A stretch of DNA of 11,691 nt from JAYWDA01 sp043779185 (GTDB lineage: Bacteria; Bdellovibrionota; Bdellovibrionia; Bdellovibrionales; Bdellovibrionaceae). Positions 5,291 through 11,691 of the stretch are shown here, piece by piece. The notes beneath the pieces were generated by a model. The model had not been told where the DNA came from and did no database searches. It worked only from the letters and a program-made list of their open reading frames with translations. Position numbers and translations under genes: made by a program. The DNA is taken from NCBI GenBank assembly GCA_043779185.1, contig JAYWEQ010000065.1:1-11691 (forward strand), given 5' to 3'. The stretch's first letter is position 1. Every line of letters begins with the position of its first letter.

Positions 5291-7108
5291 GTGAAAACTT
5301 TTGATGAACTATCGTTAAGCCCCGCTGTTGCTAAGGCAATTACAGAAATGGGGTACACCACACCAAGTCCGATTCAAGCTCAAGCATTACCGATTCTTCT
5401 CGGAGCTCCCACGGATTTCATTGGTTTGGCCGCAACAGGCACTGGTAAAACAGCCGCCTTTTCAATCCCTATGCTCGAGCAAATTGATGCCTCGATCAAG
5501 GCTGTGCAAACATTAATTTTGTGCCCCACTCGCGAGCTTGCATTGCAAGTGGCGGGTCAAATTAATATGCTGGGTAAACACAAAGGTATTCGTGCTTTAC
5601 CGGTTTACGGTGGCGCCAGTTACAGCGAACAATTACAAGGCATGAAGTCTGGCATGCAAGTTGTTGTTGGAACTCCGGGTCGTGTTGTCGATCACATTGA
5701 ACGTGGCACTCTTAAATTAGGAAATCTGAAACAACTTATATTAGATGAAGCCGATGAGATGATTTCAATGGGCTTTAAAGACGAACTTGATAAAATTTTA
5801 AGTTCTGTTGATCGCGAACAAGCTCGTATTTGGTTATTTTCTGCAACCATGAGCTCTGATGTTCGCCGCGTGGCTGATAAATATTTGACCAATCCACAGC
5901 AAGTTCAATCGAACAAAAAAGAAATGTTATCAGCGACTGTTGATCAACTTTATTATGTCACTCGTGAATCCAATAAACCTGAGATTCTTTGCAAGCTGAT
6001 CGAAGCAGCGGAAGATTTTTACGGAGTTATTTTTTGCCAGACAAAATCTTTAGTGGCGGACCTCAGTCAGTACTTGGTCGATCGCGGTTACAAAGTCGAT
6101 TGTTTGCATGGCGATAAAGATCAACGTTCCCGTGAAAAGACCATGCAGTCTTTCCGCGATCGCAGAGTCACTGTTTTAATTTGTACCGACGTGGCTTCAC
6201 GCGGTCTTGATGTGAAAGATATCACTCACGTCATTAACTATTCGCTACCCCGTGAACTCGACAGCTACGTTCACCGTATTGGTCGAACAGCTCGAAGTGG
6301 TAAAACGGGAATCGCGATGAGCTTAGTGACTCCAAGTCATATGGGAATTTTACGCCGAATTGAAACCATGACAAAAACCCGTATGCGCGAAGGTGTGATT
6401 CCGAGTCGTCGTGATATTGGAACTAAAAAAATATCTTCGATGCTGGCTAAATTTGTTGGCGAAAAATCGGGAACTCGCGCTGTGGAAGTGATGGACACTT
6501 CTTGGAAAGAGGCTTTGGGTCAAATGACAGGCGAAGAAGTCGCGGGTCGATTTTTAGCCATGATGAATCCTGATATTTTTTCTGAAGCTGAGCGTTTTGA
6601 TATGCCAGGTCCTCGTATGAGTGCGGATGGCGATCGAGAATCAGGGCCTCGTCGATACGACCGTCGTGGCGGTGACCGCCGTAGCAGTGGACCTTCGAAT
6701 CGTCGCGGGAATGATGAACGAAGTTCTTCTCGTCCGACTCGCAGGGCGTCTGGTGACAGTGACTCGGGTCCAACGCGAAGACCATCTCCGGTTGAAGGAG
6801 CGGAAAGCAGCCGTCCAACACGAAGACCTTCGTCTGATGTCGATACTCGCCCAGCACGACGAGCTTCCAGCGAAGAATCAACAAGACCGTCTCGGGCGCC
6901 AAGTGCTGAACGATCAGAGCGACCTTTCCGTGCGCGCACAGAGCGATCTGTTAGCGTTGGATCAGATCGCGCACCGGCAGAGGGTGGACAACGCCCTCCT
7001 CGGGGTGTGACATATGGTCGTATGCCGAAGCGATTTACTGAAAACAGTACGAATCCGCATGCTCGCAGCACGTTCCGTGATCGAACTCCGAACCGCGCCA
7101 CTGAGTAA
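5291..7108 (+). CDS. DEAD-box ATP-dependent RNA helicase with long Arg/Ser/Pro tail
   Basis: This 605-residue protein has a complete DEAD-box core: Q-motif (F4 and PSPIQ, Q29), motif I AATGTGKT (47-54), Ia PTRELALQ (79-86), TPGR (128-131), II DEAD (152-155), III SAT (185-187), IV VIFCQTK (246-252), V TDVASRGLD (299-307) and VI HRIGRTARSG (328-337). It unwinds short RNA duplexes and likely serves ribosome assembly, mRNA decay or cold adaptation, as DeaD/CsdA does. The region after about 380 has an additional small domain (about 380-435), then a low-complexity basic tail (440-605) with five RPTRRxS-like units that should bind RNA. The GTG at 5291 gives the canonical N-terminus (MKTFDELSLSP); the ribosome site is weak. 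It is convergent with the 7127-8083 gene across an 18-bp AT-rich gap without a clear terminator. Closest to DeaD/CsdA, but the tail prevents naming it with confidence. Confidence 0.95.
   Translation: MKTFDELSLSPAVAKAITEMGYTTPSPIQAQALPILLGAPTDFIGLAATGTGKTAAFSIPMLEQIDASIKAVQTLILCPTRELALQVAGQINMLGKHKGIRALPVYGGASYSEQLQGMKSGMQVVVGTPGRVVDHIERGTLKLGNLKQLILDEADEMISMGFKDELDKILSSVDREQARIWLFSATMSSDVRRVADKYLTNPQQVQSNKKEMLSATVDQLYYVTRESNKPEILCKLIEAAEDFYGVIFCQTKSLVADLSQYLVDRGYKVDCLHGDKDQRSREKTMQSFRDRRVTVLICTDVASRGLDVKDITHVINYSLPRELDSYVHRIGRTARSGKTGIAMSLVTPSHMGILRRIETMTKTRMREGVIPSRRDIGTKKISSMLAKFVGEKSGTRAVEVMDTSWKEALGQMTGEEVAGRFLAMMNPDIFSEAERFDMPGPRMSADGDRESGPRRYDRRGGDRRSSGPSNRRGNDERSSSRPTRRASGDSDSGPTRRPSPVEGAESSRPTRRPSSDVDTRPARRASSEESTRPSRAPSAERSERPFRARTERSVSVGSDRAPAEGGQRPPRGVTYGRMPKRFTENSTNPHARSTFRDRTPNRATE
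6731..6904 (+). repeat. Degenerate 12-residue repeats in the helicase tail
   Basis: Five units of the form [RG]P[TAS]R[RA][AP]S occur at helicase residues 481-487, 493-499, 508-514, 520-526 and 532-538. Spacing is 12, 15, 12 and 12 residues, a 36-nt period with one 9-nt insertion. Third positions vary, so the repeat is older than a recent slippage event and is held at the protein level. Each unit places an Arg pair before a Ser. Confidence 0.7.
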
Positions 7109-7126
7109 TCATTTAATTCGTGCAAA

Positions 7127-8083
7127 TTAATTAACTAAATTTCGACAAGCCTTTTGGTAGTAACGAACCAAGGCTTCGTCGATTTTTTTATTTTCACCCT
7201 CATCGACGATAAAGACGCCCACGGATTTTGTTAAGTAGGGCGTGTCGTAAAAAACACCCATAACACTGCCACCATCAAATTGTCGCGTTTGAGGGTTGTA
7301 GGCGAATGCATTTTCACGGTCTGGAAAATTCGCATCAAAAACATGAAAAATATATTTTCCATCGCTGGCGATCTCATACCATTTTGGGATCACGACATGC
7401 TGAACCGTACGATCCGCCCGCAAAACCAAAAGGTTCAGACGATGCTGATCGATCGCTTTGAGGATCTGTTCGAAACTTTGCTGGTTCTCAGCGGTGGATC
7501 TTTCCCAATTTCCTAAAAACATTGGCAGATTTTTTGTGCGGTGAAAGTGGTAGATCTGAAAAATTTCGATCTCGTTTCTAAAATCTCTTGGGATCCCTAA
7601 GATTCCAGACTCAGAAAATCCCTTTTGCAAAGACGAATATAAGCTTGAGCCTTCTGAAAAATTTCGATCCGTTGAAAAAACCGTGTATTGGCGAAGTGGT
7701 CTTTCTTGTAAAATAGGATTTGGAAATCGCGCCGCTTCTTCGGGGCTTGAACCGCGAAACATATCCAAAACCCCGCGCAGCTTAGCTTCGCTGATGTCTG
7801 CATCAGGATCTAGCCGCGAAAGCATAAATACTAACCTTTGCGAATGGGCCAGGCTCCAACAATTCGCAAGATATCCCGTCGCCCAATTGGCATCAGGAAT
7901 CTGAGCTTGAATCGGATAGGCGTCATCACGAATTTTTGAATAAATACCTGAGACCGAAATATTTTTGCAATCAAGGCCTTGAACCAATCGATCACTGATC
8001 TGACTTGATGTATTTTGCGCCTGAACAAATGAGCTTTGAAAAAGGAATAAAAAAATCGCTAGCGACACCGTCAATAAATGCAC
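7127..8083 (-). CDS. Secreted protein of unknown function with papain-like cysteine motifs
   Basis: This 318-residue protein has a hydrophobic N-terminus (about 3-20) with likely signal-peptidase cleavage after VQA (22), so it is exported. I do not recognise a family. Motifs suggest a papain-fold cysteine peptidase or transglutaminase-like enzyme: NCWSLAHSQR places C75-W76 at the start of a helix, H229 (QHVVIP) begins a beta-strand region, and HVFDANFP (247-254) offers D250 or N252 as the third residue. Two other cysteines, C39 and C313, could form a disulfide linking the ends. The GTG at 8083 is chosen because GGGGG lies 5 nt upstream; a GTG at 8098 adds five residues with no ribosome site. 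It lies 69 bp downstream of the NrsF gene on the same strand and may belong to the stress operon. The enzyme assignment is inference only. Confidence 0.75.
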   Translation of the reverse strand: MHLLTVSLAIFLFLFQSSFVQAQNTSSQISDRLVQGLDCKNISVSGIYSKIRDDAYPIQAQIPDANWATGYLANCWSLAHSQRLVFMLSRLDPDADISEAKLRGVLDMFRGSSPEEAARFPNPILQERPLRQYTVFSTDRNFSEGSSLYSSLQKGFSESGILGIPRDFRNEIEIFQIYHFHRTKNLPMFLGNWERSTAENQQSFEQILKAIDQHRLNLLVLRADRTVQHVVIPKWYEIASDGKYIFHVFDANFPDRENAFAYNPQTRQFDGGSVMGVFYDTPYLTKSVGVFIVDEGENKKIDEALVRYYQKACRNLVN

Positions 8084-8152
8084 TGGAACCCCCGACACTT
8101 AGTTCATCTTAGAATTTGGGGTTTGCCAATCCTGCGGTGCAAGCAAGACTAT

Positions 8153-8788
8153 TTACCAGCGCAAGATCCGCAGTCCTAGAAGGGCTCCCAACAGACTTAT
8201 CGCCAGAACTGCACCAACGTGAAACGCTAAAATATGAACAGGGCTTGGGGATTGGCAGATCACCTGTAAAACCAGAGTTCCCATCATCGTTGCACTGGTG
8301 GCGGCCATGCTTCCACTTCGCAAGGGATGTACCGAGGCTCCCCGTCTTAAAATAAAGAATAAAACAGCCAAAGGAACAAGGGCCATTTGAAGGATCTCGT
8401 AACTACAAGCCAGTCCTTCGGAAAAATGAGTTGATTGCGCTTCCGTCATGTCCACACTGGTCGCTCGCAAGATTAATAAAATAATCCAGCTGCCAAAAAG
8501 AACCCCCGTCAAGAGCATTAATTTAGAATTTTTTAATCCCGGCACTGATTGTTTGAAGGTCAAATACGGAACTAAACCAAATAATAATCCTAACAAAATT
8601 GTTTCCTGTAAAAAAGCCAGATCAAAATTTTTCGTCAAATTCGGCGACTGCGTTTGCCATAAAAAAAATCTTAAAATCATCACGGTCATCGGTGCCAAGG
8701 ACCACAACAGCCAGCTTTTGACAGGCATAAAAGCCACGGTGGGCTTAGCCTCAGTACTCAGTTGTAAAATCAGTTGTTCAGTCTTCAT
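8153..8788 (-). CDS. nrsF: NrsF-family (DUF1109) membrane anti-sigma factor
   Basis: This 211-residue inner-membrane protein has six predicted helices (about 26-44, 62-78, 92-108, 132-147, 160-178, 187-207) after a short cytoplasmic N-terminus. The pattern matches NrsF/DUF1109: C128 before a helix containing EILQMALVP, the loop RRGASVHPLRSG (149-159) and a second cysteine, C178, followed by H185 and H190. In Caulobacter NrsF holds the ECF factor SigF inactive until heavy-metal or oxidative stress; I recall that two conserved cysteines with the same roughly 50-residue spacing are needed. Its ATG lies inside the end of the sigma gene (11-nt overlap), the usual arrangement for a sigma/anti-sigma pair and a sign of coupled translation to keep them balanced. 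Family call is strong from context plus motifs; the stress sensed here is inferred. Confidence 0.85.
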   Translation of the reverse strand: MKTEQLILQLSTEAKPTVAFMPVKSWLLWSLAPMTVMILRFFLWQTQSPNLTKNFDLAFLQETILLGLLFGLVPYLTFKQSVPGLKNSKLMLLTGVLFGSWIILLILRATSVDMTEAQSTHFSEGLACSYEILQMALVPLAVLFFILRRGASVHPLRSGSMAATSATMMGTLVLQVICQSPSPVHILAFHVGAVLAISLLGALLGLRILRW

Positions 8789-9332
8789 GGGACGGCACCT
8801 TGAAAATTTCTTTTAATTTACTCATCGCCCGGTGAACACCGACTTTAACGGCGGACTCTGACAAATTCATCTCTAAGGCGACTTCCTTGATTGATTTTTC
8901 ATTCAGCTTGACTGACGTTAGGAGCTCACGTTCACGATTGTTCAGCTGCAAAAATCCCCACTGCAAAGTTTCGGTTGTTTCTTTGCTGTCAGCGGCAGAG
9001 TGTGGATCTGCACGGTCAGGAATATTTTCAAGATTCGTTGTAAATCGGTGCCGGCGAATCACATCGACCATTTTATAGTTGGCAATTGCAAAAATCCAAG
9101 GCTCTAAAGCTTGCGAAGGATCGTAAGTTCCTTTTTTTAAGTGCACTGCCATTAAGACCTCCTGGACAATATCCTCGACGTCGATCTGTTGACTTAAACG
9201 CCAGCGATGCAGTCGTCCTCGAGCGAAGCTGCGCACCAGGACCGAGATAATTTCTAAAAGCTTCGCGTAGGCTAATTCATCGCCCGATTGGACTTGAATC
9301 ATCAGCTGACGCGGATCCGTGATCTTTGACAT
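8778..9332 (-). CDS. sigF: ECF RNA polymerase sigma factor (SigF-like)
   Basis: This 184-residue sigma factor has region 2 at about 20-96 (DVEDIVQEV at 51-59 and PWIFAIANYKMVDVIRRH at 78-95, the core-binding and -10-reading helices) and region 4 at about 122-178, with the helix-turn-helix around SIKEVALEMNLSESAVKVGVH. It lacks regions 1 and 3, as expected for ECF factors. It should bind core polymerase and transcribe stress genes when released from the membrane anti-sigma encoded next. The partner being NrsF/DUF1109 places it with the SigF-type group; the promoter motifs at 10009-10072 fit that group's recognition sequence as I recall it. The start at 9332 has no clear ribosome site. It sits 40 bp downstream of msrA and overlaps nrsF by 11 nt, so the three form an operon. 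The symbol is given by analogy. Confidence 0.9.
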   Translation of the reverse strand: MSKITDPRQLMIQVQSGDELAYAKLLEIISVLVRSFARGRLHRWRLSQQIDVEDIVQEVLMAVHLKKGTYDPSQALEPWIFAIANYKMVDVIRRHRFTTNLENIPDRADPHSAADSKETTETLQWGFLQLNNRERELLTSVKLNEKSIKEVALEMNLSESAVKVGVHRAMSKLKEIFKVPSHED

Positions 9333-9372
9333 GAAGAAACGATAACTTTAACGGCGCTTCTTAGTCTATCAA

Positions 9373-9987
9373 TTAGTGATCACTTTTTCCCCAGATCGAA
9401 GTCAAATATCGATCACGACCTGAACGAGAGCGATAAAAATTGTATCTGACGGGATTTTTTTTGTAATAAGACTGATGATAATCTTCGGCTTTATAAAAGG
9501 GCCCTGCCGACACGATTTGAGTCACGATGGGTTTTTTAAAAGTTCCTTTTTTTTCCCAAGCTGCTTTCGAGGCTTCCGCCAATTTCTTTTGTTCCTCGTT
9601 CTGATAAAAAATGGCGGTCCGGTAAGAATCCCCGACATCAACGAACTGTGCGTCCACCGTCGTCGGATCAATTTGGTGCCAGTAAACATCTAGAATTTTC
9701 TCATAGGATATTTTTTTAGGATCAAAAAGAACTTCAACGGCTTCCGCATGACCTGTATTTTCATGGGAGACTTGCTCGTAAGTCGGATTGGCAACGCGGC
9801 CTCCCGTATATCCCACAGTCGTTGAAATCACACCCGGCAGCTGATCGAAGGGGGCTTGCATACACCAAAAGCAACCTCCCGCAAACACGGCTTTCTGAGA
9901 GGCTGAACCGGCCGATTCAGCCGACGCTGATCCATTAAATAAGAAAACTGTTAAGAATCCCAATAAGACTGATTTAATTTGAGACAT
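9373..9987 (-). CDS. msrA: Periplasmic peptide-methionine (S)-S-oxide reductase MsrA
   Basis: This 204-residue protein carries a Sec signal peptide (hydrophobic 7-18, likely cleavage after ASA at 23), then a complete MsrA domain: catalytic C39 in GGCFWCMQAPF, GYTGGR (59-64), ENTGHAEAVEV (76-86) and YHQSYY (170-175). It reduces the S-epimer of oxidised methionine. Only two cysteines exist, C39 and C42; the C-terminal resolving cysteines of E. coli MsrA are absent, so recycling uses C42 or an outside thiol such as the thioredoxin domain of the divergent gene. The ATG at 9987 has GAGG 5 nt upstream; a GTG at 9993 would cut into that site. It is first in the operon with the ECF sigma and NrsF genes, behind the minus-strand ECF promoter (10009-10033), so induction by that sigma is likely. 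Confidence 0.94.
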   Translation of the reverse strand: MSQIKSVLLGFLTVFLFNGSASAESAGSASQKAVFAGGCFWCMQAPFDQLPGVISTTVGYTGGRVANPTYEQVSHENTGHAEAVEVLFDPKKISYEKILDVYWHQIDPTTVDAQFVDVGDSYRTAIFYQNEEQKKLAEASKAAWEKKGTFKKPIVTQIVSAGPFYKAEDYHQSYYKKNPVRYNFYRSRSGRDRYLTSIWGKSDH

Positions 9988-10008
9988 AGACACCTCGCAT
10001 GATTTAAG

Positions 10009-10033
10009 TTCGTTAAAAATTAGGAAAGGTTAC
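10009..10033 (-). promoter_or_regulatory. ECF-type promoter for the msrA-sigma-nrsF operon
   Basis: On the minus strand, GTAACC (10033-10028) and CGAA (10012-10009) are separated by 15 bp. CGAA lies 21 bp before the msrA ATG. GTAACC-N16-CGAA is, as I recall, the Caulobacter SigF promoter consensus. It is the mirror image of the promoter facing the other way in the same gap. Confidence 0.6.
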
Positions 10034-10054
10034 AATTTATTTTTTTGTAACCTT
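10026..10054. repeat. Perfect 10-bp inverted repeat joining two -35 elements
   Basis: AAGGTTACAA (10026-10035) and TTGTAACCTT (10045-10054) are exact reverse complements around a 9-nt T-rich centre. Each arm contains one GTAACC -35 hexamer pointing outward. By the predicted start sites this repeat lies outside both transcripts, so it is a DNA-level promoter feature rather than a terminator. Confidence 0.8.
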
Positions 10055-10072
10055 ATACTCAAAACTTACGAA
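10047..10072 (+). promoter_or_regulatory. ECF-type promoter for the thioredoxin-MsrB gene
   Basis: GTAACC (10047-10052) and CGAA (10069-10072) are exactly 16 bp apart, with CGAA 22 bp before the ATG at 10095. The predicted start near 10079 leaves a leader of about 16 nt containing GGAGG (10086-10090). The match to the SigF-type pattern is exact; control by the sigma factor at 8778-9332 is inferred. Confidence 0.65.
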
Positions 10073-10094
10073 CAACAGGTTCAATGGAGGTTGT

Positions 10095-11075
10095 ATGCGT
10101 AAATTATGGATTTTTTCTTTGAGCTTTTGGTTGTTTCAGTCTGGAACGCTGTTGGCTCAGCCTTTGAATGTTGAATTTCCCAGTTCACCTAATATGTGGA
10201 TTAACTCACAGCCGCTGCAGTTGAAGGATTTAAAGGGCAAAGTCACCTTGATCGAGTTTTGGACTTTTGACTGTTATAACTGCAAGAATGTCATCCCACA
10301 TATTAAAGGATGGCATCAGCAATTTCCGGCCTCGCAATTTCGTGTGATTGGCATTCATACACCTGAAACAGCCCATGAAAAAGAAACGGCCAACGTTCAG
10401 GCCGCAGTTAAAAGCTTGGGAATTCAATATCCCGTAGTGCTAGACAGTGACTCGGCTCTTTGGAAAAGCTATCATCAAAATTTCTGGCCTTTTATTTATT
10501 TGATCGATAAAAAAGGCGAAATTAGATACACCCACGCTGGCGAGGGCGCTTATGCTGAAACCGAGGCCATGATCAAAAAACTGATCGCCGAATCAGAAGG
10601 TAAGGACACCATGAAAGAAGCTGCAAAAGAAACTTTTGTAAAACCCAGCGAAGCGGAGTTAAAGAAAAAACTAACTCCCGAACAATTTGATGTGACTCAA
10701 AAAGAAGGCACTGAAAGACCTTTTAAAAATGAATATTGGGACAATCATGAGGCTGGCATTTACGTTGATGTTGTGTCCGGAGAACCCTTGTTTTCTTCCG
10801 TCGACAAATATGACTCTGGCACCGGCTGGCCCAGCTTCAGTCGTCCTATTGAAAAACAAAATATTGTTCTGAAAAAAGATCGCCGCGTTTTTCTGGGAGA
10901 TCGCACGGAAGTTCGCTCGAAATTAGGGGATTCACACTTAGGGCATGTTTTTCCCGACGGGCCCGAGCCAACGGGTGAACGCTATTGCATGAATTCAGCA
11001 TCGATGAAATTTATTAAGGCTTCCGATTTGGAAAAAGCCGGCTACGGGCAGTATTTGCACTTATTTAAGAAGTAG
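10095..11075 (+). CDS. msrB: Periplasmic thioredoxin-like / MsrB fusion
   Basis: This 326-residue two-domain protein has a signal peptide (likely cleavage after LLA at 21) and a TlpA-like thioredoxin domain at about 30-165 with redox motif C60-Y-N-C63 (in FDCYNCKNVIPH) and cis-Pro region NFWPFIYLID. A charged linker covers about 166-190 and an MsrB domain about 190-325. The MsrB domain has GTERPF, SGTGWPSFSRPI (241-252), HLGHVFPDGP (281-290) and catalytic C298 in RYCMNSAS. MsrB reduces the R-epimer of methionine sulfoxide. C298 is the domain's only cysteine: the resolving position (Cys in many SGCGWPSF enzymes) is T243, and the zinc-binding CxxC pairs are missing. The fused thioredoxin domain therefore probably reduces C298 directly. 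ATG chosen on GGAGG 4 nt upstream. It resembles PilB of Neisseria with the MsrA domain split off to the divergent gene. Confidence 0.93.
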   Translation: MRKLWIFSLSFWLFQSGTLLAQPLNVEFPSSPNMWINSQPLQLKDLKGKVTLIEFWTFDCYNCKNVIPHIKGWHQQFPASQFRVIGIHTPETAHEKETANVQAAVKSLGIQYPVVLDSDSALWKSYHQNFWPFIYLIDKKGEIRYTHAGEGAYAETEAMIKKLIAESEGKDTMKEAAKETFVKPSEAELKKKLTPEQFDVTQKEGTERPFKNEYWDNHEAGIYVDVVSGEPLFSSVDKYDSGTGWPSFSRPIEKQNIVLKKDRRVFLGDRTEVRSKLGDSHLGHVFPDGPEPTGERYCMNSASMKFIKASDLEKAGYGQYLHLFKK

Positions 11076-11110
11076 AAACTGCACTCCTTGAAAGGGTCTG
11101 GGGATTTTAC

Positions 11111-11691
11111 TCAGATCTTTTTTCTAATAATGACATCGATGAAGTGCCAATTTTTAGGTCCATTCAAAGCAGTATTACCAACTTTTTCAACTTCATCGTA
11201 GTGGAGAATATCGAAATTCGAAAGATATCGCTTGAGCGTTTCTGTGCTGACACCAGTTGAATGGCCTGATTTGACCCATTCATCGTTCAAACCAAAAAAA
11301 CTTCCCGCAAAAATACCATTTGGGTTCACGGCATTTTGAATCAAGGTCCACAATCGATCAAAATGATCAACATCGCAGAAGGGTAACGAGTGGTACGAGT
11401 AAATAAATTCGGCGGCAGGAACATCAAATAAATCTTCGAAACTAATACAAATAGTTTTTAATTTCTGAGCTAACTGGGGGCCAGCTAGCTCAAGAACAGC
11501 AGATATTGAAGTTGGCTCCCGATCTATCGCAATGACATTCCAACCACGCGACAACAGATCAACTGATTCTATACCAGCTCCACATCCAAGATCTATGGCC
11601 GTAAACTCACCTGATTGACCCATCGACGCAAGCTCAATCGCCTTAGCATAAAGAGGCCTAACAGCCCGGCCTTTATTTTTTTCAAAGTATT
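11111..11691 (-). CDS. Class I SAM-dependent methyltransferase, 5' end beyond the window
   Basis: The frame is open to the last base, giving 192 full codons plus two bases before the stop at 11111-11113; the true start lies beyond the right edge. An internal ATG at 11623 is not the start, because the upstream in-frame residues YFEKNKGRAVRPLYAKA match the conserved lead-in of this family. Motif I is AIDLGCGAGIES (31-42 counting from the first full codon), followed by the acidic ribose-binding D56 in VIAIDREP. This Rossmann-fold layout, with the short YFEKNKGR lead, resembles TehB-like or small-molecule methyltransferases; the substrate cannot be read from the sequence. It is convergent with the thioredoxin-MsrB gene across a 35-bp gap with no clear terminator. 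Confidence 0.85.
   Translation of the reverse strand, partial: YFEKNKGRAVRPLYAKAIELASMGQSGEFTAIDLGCGAGIESVDLLSRGWNVIAIDREPTSISAVLELAGPQLAQKLKTICISFEDLFDVPAAEFIYSYHSLPFCDVDHFDRLWTLIQNAVNPNGIFAGSFFGLNDEWVKSGHSTGVSTETLKRYLSNFDILHYDEVEKVGNTALNGPKNWHFIDVIIRKKI

Noticed and set aside
5280..5294. Mini upstream frame (Met-Arg-Ser-Pro-stop) overlapping the helicase GTG start
   Set aside because: It has no ribosome site and a 15-base frame arises easily by chance; conservation would be needed to take it up.
6520..7125. Long minus-strand open frame (about 200 codons) opposite the helicase tail
   Set aside because: It mirrors the Arg/Ser/Pro-rich, low-stop tail of the helicase, has no ribosome site and gives an Arg/Ser-rich product of repeat origin. 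The same applies to the open frames at 6447-6902 and 6621-7010.
8116..8816. Plus-strand open frames (8116-8355, 8448-8816) opposite nrsF
   Set aside because: They lie antisense to a well-supported membrane protein, lack ribosome sites and give no recognisable protein.
10026..10054. Hairpin with T-rich loop read as an intrinsic terminator
   Set aside because: The T-run is in the loop, not after the stem, and both arms are ECF -35 elements upstream of the predicted start sites.
1..11691. CRISPR array, tRNA, rRNA, insertion sequence or phage gene
   Set aside because: No regularly spaced direct repeats, no tRNA-like cloverleaf, no transposase, integrase or phage protein motifs were seen on either strand.

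Overview
The window looks like chromosomal core DNA from a Gram-negative bacterium, most likely a Bdellovibrionota (Bdellovibrio-type) relative. This is a judgement from gene content, not a search. The supporting content is a sigma-54 activator with a separate Hpt protein, a secreted clostripain-family protease, an ECF sigma factor paired with an NrsF-type anti-sigma, periplasmic methionine sulfoxide reductases, and several short, very hydrophilic proteins. Base composition is moderate to AT-leaning. I see no transposase, integrase, phage gene, tRNA, rRNA or CRISPR array.

Layout. Bases 1-150 are non-coding and end in a strong hairpin plus T-run. A small hydrophilic protein (148-342, minus) follows. 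A perfect FNR/CRP-type box (356-369) lies between it and a sigma-54 response regulator (501-1943, plus), which overlaps an Hpt phosphotransfer protein (1927-2223, plus). A convergent hairpin separates these from a DUF1328 membrane peptide (2245-2427, minus) and a PlsC/YihG-like acyltransferase (2590-3474, minus). Divergent from the acyltransferase is a secreted C11 (clostripain) peptidase (3631-4794, plus). A second small hydrophilic protein (4818-5045, minus) follows, then a DEAD-box RNA helicase with a repetitive Arg/Ser/Pro tail (5291-7108, plus).

The right third is the most coherent module. Reading leftward from about 10000 are a periplasmic MsrA (9373-9987), an ECF sigma factor (8778-9332), an NrsF-like anti-sigma (8153-8788, overlapping the sigma gene by 11 nt) and a secreted protein of unknown function with papain-like motifs (7127-8083). 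Reading rightward is a periplasmic thioredoxin-MsrB fusion (10095-11075). The 107-bp gap between the two units carries two opposed, nearly symmetrical ECF-type promoters. Their -35 elements form the arms of a perfect 10-bp inverted repeat. I infer that the sigma factor drives its own operon and the divergent reductase gene, giving a self-amplifying periplasmic methionine-repair response released when NrsF senses stress.

The right edge holds the 5'-truncated end of a class I SAM-dependent methyltransferase (11111-11691, minus). Its reading frame stays open to the last base of the window.
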